Shown here: piece by piece, positions 32,429 to 40,602 of the stretch
Position numbering within the stretch: the first letter of the stretch is position 1
Layout of the letters: every line of letters starts with the position of its first letter
Assembly (NCBI RefSeq): GCF_014212125.1
Contig: NZ_JACJVP010000005.1
Span: 107,425 to 171,424 of the forward strand
DNA from: Cohnella nanjingensis
Lineage (GTDB): Bacteria > Bacillota > Bacilli > Paenibacillales > Paenibacillaceae
DNA length: 64,000 nucleotides
Direction: 5' to 3'
Notes under the pieces: generated by a model
The model's database searches: none
Told to the model about the DNA's origin: nothing
What the model saw: the letters and a program-made list of their open reading frames with translations, nothing else
Made by a program: the position numbers and the translations under genes

Positions 32429-32463
32429 GAAAAAGGAGAACCCCGTCGCGGGGTTTCCTTTTT
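32429..32463 (+). terminator. Intrinsic terminator after pspA
   Basis: AAAGGAGAACCCC pairs with GGGGTTTCCTTT, then a T-run. Readthrough to the next genes must be partial if they share the sigma-W promoter. Confidence 0.8.
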
Positions 32464-32466
32464 CCA

Positions 32467-32661
32467 CCATTTAGAATGGATGAGTTCTACGCTTATCCAT
32501 TTCTAAATGGTCTCCGATAAAAACGATTCGCCCTCTTTCAAGGACGGCGAAACCGTTTTTACTTGGATTCAGGGAGGTCTAGGCACGTGGCCCCGCCCTG
32601 CTATCGGCTCCGTTTCCTAACGGGTTCGCCCTCTTTCGAGGACGGCGAAGCCGTTTTTGTT
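32467..32661 (+). repeat. Dispersed two-hairpin element plus a second-hairpin duplicate
   Basis: Full copy at 32467-32565. The outer stem CCATTTAGA / TCTAAATGG is perfect, the inner stem is TGGATGAG / CTTATCCA, and the second hairpin is AAAAACGATTCGCC / GGCGA-CCGTTTTTACTTGG. A lone second hairpin follows at about 32619-32661. Both lie between pspA and the DUF350 gene. Confidence 0.75.
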
Positions 32662-32721
32662 CTAGTTAAGGGGCGATCCCGCGCGCAGACGGCGGATCGT
32701 CCGAGAGGAGAGACGTTCACG

Positions 32722-33126
32722 TTGAGTTGGGACCAGATCGCAGGCACGCTGCTGTGGACCGCCGCCGGCGGGGTGCTGCTGTTCGTGCTGATGGGTATCG
32801 ATGCGATGTTCACGAAGTACAAGGACATGGAGGAGATGAAGCGGGGCAATACCGCCGTGGCCGTCCGCTTCGTGCTGAAGCTGCTGGCGCAAGGCTATAT
32901 TTTCAGCCGCTCCATCGTCACCTCCAACGATCTGGGGGAGGCGCTGCTCGTCTCCATCATTTCTTTCGTCATCTTGTTCATTCTGGAGTGGATCGTAGAA
33001 GCCGCGTTCCGGAAGATCGCGGATCTGCGGCTGGACGAAGGAGTCAAGCAAGGGCTGGTCGGGCACGGATTGGTCGCCGGCTCGCTGCACTTGGTTGGCG
33101 CACTGATCATTGGGGCGTGCCTGTAA
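32722..33126 (+). CDS. DUF350-domain membrane protein
   Basis: A 134-residue protein with four hydrophobic segments in a DUF350 repeat pattern (GTLLWTAAGGVLLFVLMGIDAMF near the start, and LVGHGLVAGSLHLVGALIIG at the end). TTG start with GAGAGGAGAG nine bases before it; in-frame starts further upstream lie inside the repeat element and are rejected. DUF350 proteins are common neighbours of PspA and are thought to act in membrane-stress responses. Substrate or partner unknown. 27 bp to the DUF4178 gene. Confidence 0.85.
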   Translation: MSWDQIAGTLLWTAAGGVLLFVLMGIDAMFTKYKDMEEMKRGNTAVAVRFVLKLLAQGYIFSRSIVTSNDLGEALLVSIISFVILFILEWIVEAAFRKIADLRLDEGVKQGLVGHGLVAGSLHLVGALIIGACL

Positions 33127-33153
33127 GACGCCGCGGCTAGGAGGAGGACGGAC

Positions 33154-33666
33154 ATGAGCTTGTTTCAGCGCGTCAAAAACATATTAAAGAAACCCGAGCC
33201 GCTCAAGGCGGAGCGCAGCGTGCTCACCCTGGGTCCGGGAGACGTGTGCGAAGTGTCGCTCGTCACCTACCAGGTCGTCGGGCGGACGAAGCCGGTGAAC
33301 CGGAATGCCGTCTGGCTGTCGCTGCGGGACGGGGCGGACATCCGCTACCTGTCGATCGAGGAGCGAATGCAGTCGGAGTTCGCGCTCTATAGCGCCATCG
33401 ACGGGCGGCTCGATTCGATGGACGAAGTGCCGGCGCATATCGAGCTGGACGGGATCGACTACCATCTGGAGGAGCAATATGCGTCGCGGATCGCGGAAGC
33501 GGGACAGACGCCGTTCACGTCGTCCGGCGGCGAGCTGTACGTCTGGCAGTTCCAGTCGGACGGGCGGAAGCTGCTGCGGATCGAATGGCAGGACGGGCGC
33601 TTCATGCTGTACGAAGGGGAGCAGATCCTCCCCGCGGACGTCGAGTGGCTGAGAGGTAACGTCTGA
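33154..33666 (+). CDS. DUF4178-domain protein
   Basis: A 170-residue cytosolic beta-rich protein without signal peptide. The DUF4178 core with PGDVCEVSLVTYQVVGR, an IDYHLEEQYASRIAEAG segment and FMLYEGEQILPADVEWL is visible. AGGAGGAGG precedes the ATG. Its stop overlaps the start of the DUF4247 gene by one base. Members cluster with PspA, DUF350, DUF4247 and polyamine-synthase-like genes in Firmicutes and Actinobacteria. Role unknown. Confidence 0.85.
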   Translation: MSLFQRVKNILKKPEPLKAERSVLTLGPGDVCEVSLVTYQVVGRTKPVNRNAVWLSLRDGADIRYLSIEERMQSEFALYSAIDGRLDSMDEVPAHIELDGIDYHLEEQYASRIAEAGQTPFTSSGGELYVWQFQSDGRKLLRIEWQDGRFMLYEGEQILPADVEWLRGNV

Positions 33667-34457
33667 TGAGCCCGCGTCTTCGCCGCTGGGGGTCGGCGCT
33701 TCATCTGGCGGTCGTCCTCAGCTTGATCGTGACGCTGCTCTCCGCTTGCGGAAGCAGCATCAACGTCAAGGAGACGTATCCGCTCGAGTCGGTCAGCCAG
33801 AACGGCAGCCAGACCTCCTATGTCTACCGCGCGGCGGGAGAGACCGTCCAGGAGGTCGCCAAAGGACTGGTCGTCCAGAAGAAGCCTGACCAGCTCTCCA
33901 AGGAAGATCCGGACCATATGTTCTTGGTCTACCCAGACCAGATTATTCACGTCCAGAAGGACGAGCAGAAGCCGGAAGACTCGCTGGTCGAAGTGGACAG
34001 CAAGGAGTACGTCCGTCAGAACTACAGCCCTTCGTTCCTGGAAGGCTACCTGCTCGCCAGCCTGATCGGCAATCTATTCGATATGTCGCGGCCCGGCGGG
34101 TATTACGGCGACTATCGCGGCTACGGCAGCCAGAAGGCGTATCCGCCGCCGGCTACCGGCAAGTACCGCGCGCCGACGGACAACGATCTGAAGTCCGCGC
34201 CGCCGATGACGGTCAACAAGAAAGGCTCGATCTTCAAGCGCGGCAAGACGCAGAGCGGCTCGGACGTCGGTTCGGGCGGCCTGTTCAACAAGAAACCGCC
34301 GTCCACATCCGGTTCGAGCGGCTCCGGCGGGAGCATCACCCGGAACAAGGATGGGGACTCTTCGAGCAAGTCCGGCTCCTCCTGGATCAAGCCCCGCAAG
34401 TCGACGAAGCCCCGAACGAGCTTCGGCGGCTCGGGGCGGATATCCAGGCGACGATGA
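33666..34457 (+). CDS. DUF4247-domain lipoprotein
   Basis: A 263-residue lipoprotein. The signal peptide ends in LLSAC, then a DUF4247 domain with INVKETYPLESVSQNG and YVRQNYSPSFLEGYLLASLIGNLF. The C-terminal 110 residues are Gly/Ser/Lys-rich with SSGSGGS and KSTKPRTS patches and are likely disordered. Coupled by TGATG to the DUF4178 gene. It completes the pspA-associated cluster and probably acts at the outer membrane face. A bidirectional terminator follows. Confidence 0.85.
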   Translation: MSPRLRRWGSALHLAVVLSLIVTLLSACGSSINVKETYPLESVSQNGSQTSYVYRAAGETVQEVAKGLVVQKKPDQLSKEDPDHMFLVYPDQIIHVQKDEQKPEDSLVEVDSKEYVRQNYSPSFLEGYLLASLIGNLFDMSRPGGYYGDYRGYGSQKAYPPPATGKYRAPTDNDLKSAPPMTVNKKGSIFKRGKTQSGSDVGSGGLFNKKPPSTSGSSGSGGSITRNKDGDSSSKSGSSWIKPRKSTKPRTSFGGSGRISRRR

Positions 34458-34468
34458 GTCAACAAATA

Positions 34469-34500
34469 AACCGGAGCCTGCGAATATGCAGGCTCCGGTT
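34469..34500. terminator. Bidirectional hairpin terminator
   Basis: AACCGGAGCCTGC pairs with GCAGGCTCCGGTT between the convergent pspA cluster and the sugar-degradation cluster. Confidence 0.7.
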
Positions 34501-34573
34501 GCTGTATGCGCCTCTGTTGCGCCATTCCTTCAGCCGCAGCGTATCGATGCGACTTCGCCCGATGCGACGAACA

Positions 34574-36829
34574 TCAGCCGTTGCAGGCCTCCGAGGACTT
34601 CAGCAAGCTGATCTCGACGCCTGCCAGCATCATGATGCCGATGCCGTGGTTGTCGTTAACGACGGTACGCAGGTCGTACATGTAGTAGTCCGGCGAGTAA
34701 GAGTAGCGCGAGCCGCTGCATACGCCGTGGACATTGCCTTGGCGGTCGATCGCGACGGTGGTCAAGCCGCGCCAAGCTTTGACTGCCGCTGCCGCATAGG
34801 ATGCAGCGTCACTGTTGCCGTCCCCGTTGTCCAGCCAGCCGTAGCGGACGCCGCGAGCGAAGGCGTAGGCGAACATAGCGGTGCACGAAGCTTCCTCGTA
34901 CGCTTCGGGCTCGTTCAGCACTTGACGCCACAAGCCCGATTCGCCCTGCAAGGCGAGTACCCCCGCGCACATGCGATTGAAGAAGTCGAGCAGTCTCTCG
35001 CGATCGGGGTGTTCGCTAGGCAGCTTCTCCAGCAGCTCCGTCAGCGAGAACAGCACCCAGCCGTTGCCGCGCCCCCATGGGATGCGTGTCGGCTGACCGT
35101 ATTTGAAGTCAAATACGTGAGACATGATGCGCTGATCTTCCATGAACAAGTAGCGTCGGAACAGCAAGAATTGCTTCGCCGCCTCATCGATCGCTTCTTG
35201 AGAGCCGGTTGAGGCGGTATAACGGGACAGGAAAGGAGCGCTCATGTACAGATCGTCCGCCCACATCGTGTCATCGAAATATTCGCCGGGGCTTTGACGG
35301 TAGAAAGCTCCGTCGCCCCTGCGTTCCAGCTTGCGAAGCATAAATTCCGCAATGTCGCCGGCGATGCGCAGGAAACCTTCATCGCCCGTCTCTGCATGCG
35401 CTTCGAGCATAGCGGAGCCGAACGAGCCGCAATTGTCCAGCATTCGCATCATGACGAGCTGCTGATTGACGGAAGGGAAGCCGTATTCGTCCCGATCCCA
35501 CAAAGCGTACGCATACATGTCGGCGCAACTGCGGATATGGCTTAACGCGTAATCGGACAGCTCGCGTCGTTTCAACGTCCGAGCGGACCTAAGCAGTCCG
35601 TACATCGTCACGCCGAGCGGATAATCCCAGCGCCCGTAGTTCGTGGAGGCTCCGGTCGTCCACTTGTTGCTCAGCATCGCGTTCTCATAAAAAGGTCGTA
35701 CGCGCGTCTGCGGCATATCCACCGTCCAGTAGGCGTACCCATCGGGACTCCCCAGCGTATTGACGGAGGGCAGCAACGATGACAGCGAGCAGACGGAGGC
35801 GGGGCTAAGATCGGCATCGGAGGCGACGGGACCGGAATACAGCCAAACGCCTTGATAGCCGTGCACCTGCGCCGGAGGGAGGAAGGGGCGGGGGCGCTCG
35901 CCTTCGAAGGCCTCAAGATCGAAGCCCCAGCCCTTCGATCCGTTGATCGTGCGTACAAGCAACTGAGCGGAGCCGGAGACGGTCAAGGGCGACGTTCGGA
36001 AGGTGCCGGCTTCCGCCAGGTCGACGACGAGCCGCTCGTTCAGCCAGATGGAGGTCGGCCCGTGGGCTTCGCCTCGGAGCACGATGGATGCCGGACGCGC
36101 CGTCTCCAATCGCGTCCAACCGTAAGCGGCAACCGCGCGATCGGGACGGCCGTAGAGCCGTTCCATGTTCGGCAGCGCCTGCCTCTCCGCCGACCACCGG
36201 GTCTGCGGCAGCCAAGTCAAGCCGCTGTCCTCTTCCGTCCGTCTCCCATCCGGAAACTGTCCGTTAGAGCCGAATAACGCAGACCGGGTAGCCTGAGAGA
36301 AGACCCAGCCCGCGCTGCCGGATCGATCCGCGAAAGGAGACAGCACGTTCAGGATGCGGACCTTCGCCTCGTCGGCTCCGAATCGGCAGCCGAAGCCCGC
36401 GGCAGTCCGCCTTACCTCGATCAGCAGCTCGTTCCAGCCCCTGCGGAATAGGAGCGGAACGACGATTCGCGCATCCGGTTTCATCTCGTCCACCGCGCTT
36501 GACCGGTACAACTGCTCTGCATTCAGGTAAAGCCTTGTCGGACCGAAAGGCTCTACCAGGCCGTCGATCGCTCGCTCTCCATCGCTCCACACGAGACCGA
36601 ACAGATAGGCATAGTCGCCGATAGTCGCTTGCGGCAGCCGTTCCGACAGGTCCATGTCGTACAGGCCCTCGGAGGTTTGGAGCACGCCGGCCTTGGAGAA
36701 GGCTCGCAACGCGAACGGAACGGGCGGATTGGCGCCGACATAGCGACCCGAGAGCAGCTCCAGGATGCGGCGGTCATCGTCCCCGAACGCGTATCGCGCG
36801 CTGTCGCGGGGTTCCATATAGACGGTCAA
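34574..36829 (-). CDS. GH105/GH88-type unsaturated glycuronyl hydrolase with N-terminal beta domain
   Basis: A 751-residue cytosolic protein with no signal peptide. The C-terminal half (from about residue 380) is an alpha/alpha-barrel with DDTMWADDLYM near residue 518, which carries the catalytic Asp of GH105/GH88, and IPWGRGNGWVLFSL and EASCTAMFAYAFARGVR, all typical of unsaturated rhamnogalacturonyl hydrolases. The N-terminal 370 residues hold beta-sandwich-like segments not found in the short YteR. The TTG start at 36829 overlaps the upstream stop and has AGGAGG nine bases before it. It likely hydrolyses unsaturated oligosaccharides made by lyases and imported by the adjacent ABC system. 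Confidence 0.82.
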   Translation of the reverse strand: MTVYMEPRDSARYAFGDDDRRILELLSGRYVGANPPVPFALRAFSKAGVLQTSEGLYDMDLSERLPQATIGDYAYLFGLVWSDGERAIDGLVEPFGPTRLYLNAEQLYRSSAVDEMKPDARIVVPLLFRRGWNELLIEVRRTAAGFGCRFGADEAKVRILNVLSPFADRSGSAGWVFSQATRSALFGSNGQFPDGRRTEEDSGLTWLPQTRWSAERQALPNMERLYGRPDRAVAAYGWTRLETARPASIVLRGEAHGPTSIWLNERLVVDLAEAGTFRTSPLTVSGSAQLLVRTINGSKGWGFDLEAFEGERPRPFLPPAQVHGYQGVWLYSGPVASDADLSPASVCSLSSLLPSVNTLGSPDGYAYWTVDMPQTRVRPFYENAMLSNKWTTGASTNYGRWDYPLGVTMYGLLRSARTLKRRELSDYALSHIRSCADMYAYALWDRDEYGFPSVNQQLVMMRMLDNCGSFGSAMLEAHAETGDEGFLRIAGDIAEFMLRKLERRGDGAFYRQSPGEYFDDTMWADDLYMSAPFLSRYTASTGSQEAIDEAAKQFLLFRRYLFMEDQRIMSHVFDFKYGQPTRIPWGRGNGWVLFSLTELLEKLPSEHPDRERLLDFFNRMCAGVLALQGESGLWRQVLNEPEAYEEASCTAMFAYAFARGVRYGWLDNGDGNSDAASYAAAAVKAWRGLTTVAIDRQGNVHGVCSGSRYSYSPDYYMYDLRTVVNDNHGIGIMMLAGVEISLLKSSEACNG

Positions 36830-38625
36830 CGGCTGCTTCCTCCTCGTTGGTCCGACTGCGACAGCCGGATGTCGAACGTCCGGTCGTACGGCGTCAGCAG
36901 ATTGACGATCAAGGTCTGACAGTCCGGCGGGAGCGGGGCGTTACGGAGCGTCCGAGCCTTATGCTCGTGCGCTCCGCCGTCCACCTCGATCCAGTCGCCC
37001 CCGACCGCGTAGCGGATCTTGCCTTTGGTCCAAAACTGCGAACGTGCCGCCGACGGCCTGCCCGCCGACTTCTCCGCGGAGGCCTCAGCAGATTCCAATC
37101 CGCCGCCTTTGAGCGTCCCGTCGACGCCGAATACGAACGTCAGCTGCGTCAATACCGGATCCGGCATCCGGCAATGCACGCGCAAGCGCCAACCGTCGTC
37201 CCTGCGGGTCAACTCCACGTCGACTCGGTTCTCCTGCAGATGCGTCGCTTCGCGCAAATGGTGCGGAAGCAGGTACCATGGGCTGACGTCTTCGCCGGCT
37301 GTCGCCGGCAGCTTGTCCGCGGGAACGGGACCGTAGTAGCCCTTGGATTCCGTGCCGTGCAGCCTATAGCCGTCCTCGAACGTCTCCAATGCGTTCATCC
37401 GAACGAATCCCGGCTCGAAGTTCGAGCCGATCCGAACGGCGAGCAAACGCGCGGCCCCATGGCGCAGCGCGAAGAACGATTGCGTCTCGGTCATGACGGT
37501 AGCGCTTGATCTGCCGGCTCGTTCCCGCGCGACGGGAGCGCCGAATTCGGGATGAAGCCGGCTGTGATAGATCCGGCCTCCGTGGCCGGCGTCCGCCATG
37601 GACGCTAGATGACGCTCGCGCGGGAAGCCGCCGTTCAGGACGACCCGGTATTCGACCGGCAGTTCGCCCGGCGCGACGGCAGTCTCCAGCAGCTCGGGGC
37701 GGAGCAGACAGCCAAGCAACGTATGGTTAGGCGCGGCGCCGGGGTGATGGAGCGACTGGCCGGCAAGCTCGGCCAGGGCGGCGAACAGCGGATCGCGATC
37801 CCGATGCGTCATCAGCTTGCTGACGAGCAAGTAGCTGGCCATGTCATGAGTATGACCGAAATCCTGGCGGCCGGAATAATCCGTGACCACTTCCCCGTCA
37901 GGGTGAATCAAATAAGCCATCATACGCAGATTGCGGCGAACCGGCTCCAGCAACTCGGGGCGATCGAGCAGGTCCGCCGCGTGCGCGAGCATGACGTCGC
38001 TGACGCCGTTGTAAATGCCGTTGCTTCGCTCGGTCCATTCGCCATCCGGGGTGCAATCCATGCCTTCCGCGAGCCATTGCTCCGCTCTTGCCTTCAATTC
38101 AGGCGATCCGGTCAGCCGGAAGAGGAAGCCTAGCGCCGCGGACAACACCCACCGGTGGTTCGGGGTATGGCAGCCGCCGGTTAACAGCGCTGGCGCCGTC
38201 CGTTCCAGGAACAGCCGGAGGTCCGCTCTGACGCGGTCAAGGGGCTCCCAGCCGTGGCGGTCGAGCAGCTCGAGCGCCTGCGCCAGTCCAACGACGACGA
38301 ACGCCGTGTCCGGCGGCGAATGCATATTCGTCCAGCCGGGAGAGATCGTGCCGTCTTCATGCTGCGCGCGGAGCATGAACAAGACGGAGAGCTCCAGTCG
38401 CTTCAGCAGCTCTATGCCGTGATAATAGCGTGAGTCGGGGGCGACGAGCGCGCATGCCCATTGCGTCATGACCGTCACCGTTCCCGTATGGCTTGGCCAA
38501 GCTACGCCGGTCTCCGGGTCCGCTATGCCTCCGAAGAATCGGCTGCTTGCGTCCATCACCTGGTTCCCGATTCCGTCAGCCGTCCAATAATCGTTAACGG
38601 CGATCAGCTTCTCGTACATCCTCAT
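36826..38625 (-). CDS. Predicted alpha/alpha-toroid polysaccharide-degrading enzyme
   Basis: A 599-residue protein without signal peptide, translationally coupled to the GH105-like gene. The first 300 residues are rich in helical hairpins with aromatic and Gly motifs (GIYNGVSDVMLAHAADLL, TDYSGRQDFGHTHDMASYLL), as in alpha/alpha-toroid lyases and hydrolases. The last 250 residues look like an antiparallel beta domain. This two-part layout resembles heparinase II/III-like and PL8-like lyases, but I cannot place it in a named family. Tyr/His-rich motifs around residues 250-265 are candidate catalytic sites. Confidence 0.6.
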   Translation of the reverse strand: MRMYEKLIAVNDYWTADGIGNQVMDASSRFFGGIADPETGVAWPSHTGTVTVMTQWACALVAPDSRYYHGIELLKRLELSVLFMLRAQHEDGTISPGWTNMHSPPDTAFVVVGLAQALELLDRHGWEPLDRVRADLRLFLERTAPALLTGGCHTPNHRWVLSAALGFLFRLTGSPELKARAEQWLAEGMDCTPDGEWTERSNGIYNGVSDVMLAHAADLLDRPELLEPVRRNLRMMAYLIHPDGEVVTDYSGRQDFGHTHDMASYLLVSKLMTHRDRDPLFAALAELAGQSLHHPGAAPNHTLLGCLLRPELLETAVAPGELPVEYRVVLNGGFPRERHLASMADAGHGGRIYHSRLHPEFGAPVARERAGRSSATVMTETQSFFALRHGAARLLAVRIGSNFEPGFVRMNALETFEDGYRLHGTESKGYYGPVPADKLPATAGEDVSPWYLLPHHLREATHLQENRVDVELTRRDDGWRLRVHCRMPDPVLTQLTFVFGVDGTLKGGGLESAEASAEKSAGRPSAARSQFWTKGKIRYAVGGDWIEVDGGAHEHKARTLRNAPLPPDCQTLIVNLLTPYDRTFDIRLSQSDQRGGSSR

Positions 38626-38669
38626 CCATCCTCTCTGCGATGTTCCGCTTCCTCAATCTTGAAGGCTGC

Positions 38670-39545
38670 TTAGCCTTTAACCGCCCCTAACATGACGCCG
38701 CTAACGAAGTAACGCTGGAGCCACGGGTAGACGATCAAGATCGGCACGGTAGCGAAAATAACGCTGGCGGCCTTCAAGCTCTCGGGCTGCAGCGCGGCAT
38801 GACCCGAAGCGCCCTCCATCTGCAGAAGCTCGCTTATCATGTTGTTCTGAACGAGCTGATAGAGCTTCAGCTGCAGCGGATACATCTCCGGACTTGTAAT
38901 GTACATGAGCGTGTCGGTGAAGCCGTTCCATCGTCCGACGGCGTAGAACAGGCTGAGCGTCGCCAGCACCGGCATGGACAGAGGGATGATGATGCTGACA
39001 AGCGTCCGAAAGTGCGAGCTGCCGTCGATCTCCGCCGATTCTTCCAGACTGTCGGGGACGTTCTGGAAGAAGGTGATGAGAATGATGAGATAGAACGGAC
39101 TGATCAGGCCGGGCAGCACGAGCGCCCAGATGGAGTCGAGCAGATGCAGGTTACGCACCAGAATATATTCCGGAATGATGCCCCCGCTGAAGAACATCGT
39201 GATCATAATGACGAACATGAACAGCTTCCGGCCCTTCATATTCCGCTTGGACAGCGGATACGCCGCGGCGATCGTCATCAGGATGCACAGCGCCGTGAAC
39301 AGGACGGTGAGCAGAATCGTGAAACCAAGCGAGCGGATCATGGAAGCGTCCGAAATGACCTGCTTATACGAGTCCCATTTAATCTCGATCGGGAAGAGAC
39401 TGACTTCGCCGGACATGATCGAACGGGACGAGCTGAGCGAGATCGAGATGATGTGAAGAAACGGAGCCAGACATACGAGCACGAATAACAATAGAGCGAT
39501 CAAATTGACCGCGTCGAAGATGCGGCCGTCACGGCGAGCTTTCAT
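38670..39545 (-). CDS. Carbohydrate ABC transporter permease (LplC/YtcP type)
   Basis: A 291-residue inner-membrane permease with six hydrophobic segments. The ATPase-contact EAA loop is EESAEIDGSSHFRTLVSIIIPLSMP. Family CUT1, LplC/YtcP branch, which imports oligosaccharides of plant or host polysaccharides. GGAAAGGAG precedes the ATG. It pairs with the LplB-type permease 44 bp upstream. No ATPase gene is present, as usual for this branch, which shares the MsmX-type ATPase. Confidence 0.92.
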   Translation of the reverse strand: MKARRDGRIFDAVNLIALLLFVLVCLAPFLHIISISLSSSRSIMSGEVSLFPIEIKWDSYKQVISDASMIRSLGFTILLTVLFTALCILMTIAAAYPLSKRNMKGRKLFMFVIMITMFFSGGIIPEYILVRNLHLLDSIWALVLPGLISPFYLIILITFFQNVPDSLEESAEIDGSSHFRTLVSIIIPLSMPVLATLSLFYAVGRWNGFTDTLMYITSPEMYPLQLKLYQLVQNNMISELLQMEGASGHAALQPESLKAASVIFATVPILIVYPWLQRYFVSGVMLGAVKG

Positions 39546-39589
39546 GTCTGATGCTCCTTTCCAATATTCGATGCCGAAGCGTCGGTCGA

Positions 39590-40492
39590 CTACAGAATGC
39601 TTTGATCCGCCAGTTTCTTGGAGGCGTAGTTGGCGCCAAGCACGAATAGGAGCCCGACGACGGCCTGAAACAGACCGACTACCGTAGCTAAGGTGTATTG
39701 GCCGGATTCAATGCCGACACGGTAAACGAACGTGCTCAGCACGTCGGAGTATTCGCGGACCGCGGTATTGCCGATGACGTAGGGACGTTCGAAGCCGATG
39801 GCGATCATGTTGCCCAGACTGATGATGAGCAGCGTTACGATGGTGGGCTTCAGACTCGGCAGCGTGATGCTCCATATTTTCCTGACCCTGCCCGCGCCGT
39901 CCACGTCCGCCGCTTCGAACAACTCCCGGTTGATCCCCGTGAGCGCGGCCAAATAAATAATCGTCCCCCACCCCGCGCTTTGCCAGACGCCGACGATCAG
40001 ATACGTGACCAGCCAGTCCGCCTTGTTGGTCAGGAACGGAACCGCCTCGAAGCCCAAGGAGGTAATGATGTTGTTGATCATGCCGGATTGCGTGCCGAAA
40101 ACCTGGTATACGATGCCTCCGATGATGACCCAAGAGATGAAGTGCGGGATGTACAGGATCGTCTGGGACAGCTTCTTGAACCAGGCCGACTTTAATTCAT
40201 AGAGCATGATGGCGACGATAAGCGGAGCCGGGAACGAGACGAGCAAGTCGAGGAAGTTGAGCATGATCGTATTGCGCAGCGTCTTATAGAAGTCGCCCAT
40301 CGCGAACACTTCGCGGAAGGCGTCGAGTCCGATCCATTTGCTCCCGTTGATGCCTTGGAAGAAGTTAAAGTCCTTGAACGCGATCACGATGCCGTACATC
40401 GGTCCGTATTTGAAAATGATGAAATAAAGCAGGGGAAAGACCAGCAGCGCGTACAATTGCCAATATCTGCGTAAGTATCCGAATGCGTTCAA
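39590..40492 (-). CDS. Carbohydrate ABC transporter permease (LplB type)
   Basis: A 300-residue permease with six hydrophobic segments and EAA loop FEAADVDGAGRVRKIWSITLPSL. LplB/YtbP branch of CUT1. TTG start with AAGGAGG before it. It forms the membrane pore with the LplC-type protein and receives sugar from the lipoprotein encoded upstream. The tail KLADQSIL is typical of this branch. No anomalies. Confidence 0.92.
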   Translation of the reverse strand: MNAFGYLRRYWQLYALLVFPLLYFIIFKYGPMYGIVIAFKDFNFFQGINGSKWIGLDAFREVFAMGDFYKTLRNTIMLNFLDLLVSFPAPLIVAIMLYELKSAWFKKLSQTILYIPHFISWVIIGGIVYQVFGTQSGMINNIITSLGFEAVPFLTNKADWLVTYLIVGVWQSAGWGTIIYLAALTGINRELFEAADVDGAGRVRKIWSITLPSLKPTIVTLLIISLGNMIAIGFERPYVIGNTAVREYSDVLSTFVYRVGIESGQYTLATVVGLFQAVVGLLFVLGANYASKKLADQSIL

Positions 40493-40528
40493 GGCGGTTA
40501 GCCTCCTTCATCCTGCGGTTGCGCCCAA

Positions 40529-40551
40529 GGAGGAGCATGGGGGCTCCTCCT
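40529..40551. other. Intercistronic stem-loop between binding-protein and permease genes
   Basis: AGGAGGAGC pairs with GCTCCTCCT with no T-run. Such hairpins after solute-binding-protein genes commonly protect the 5' mRNA and raise the binding protein over the permeases. Confidence 0.5.
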
Positions 40552-40560
40552 CGAACGCGG

Positions 40561-40602
40561 GGTTCTCGCCCTCTTCTGAGGACGGCGAAGCCGGTTTTAC
40601 TT
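40561..40602 (+). repeat. Dispersed element, second hairpin only
   Basis: TCGCC-CTCTTCTGAGGAC-GGCGA core with CCGGTTTTACTTA tail. It lies antisense to the sugar-uptake operon, between the lplB-type and binding-protein genes, touching the latter's stop codon. Confidence 0.6.
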
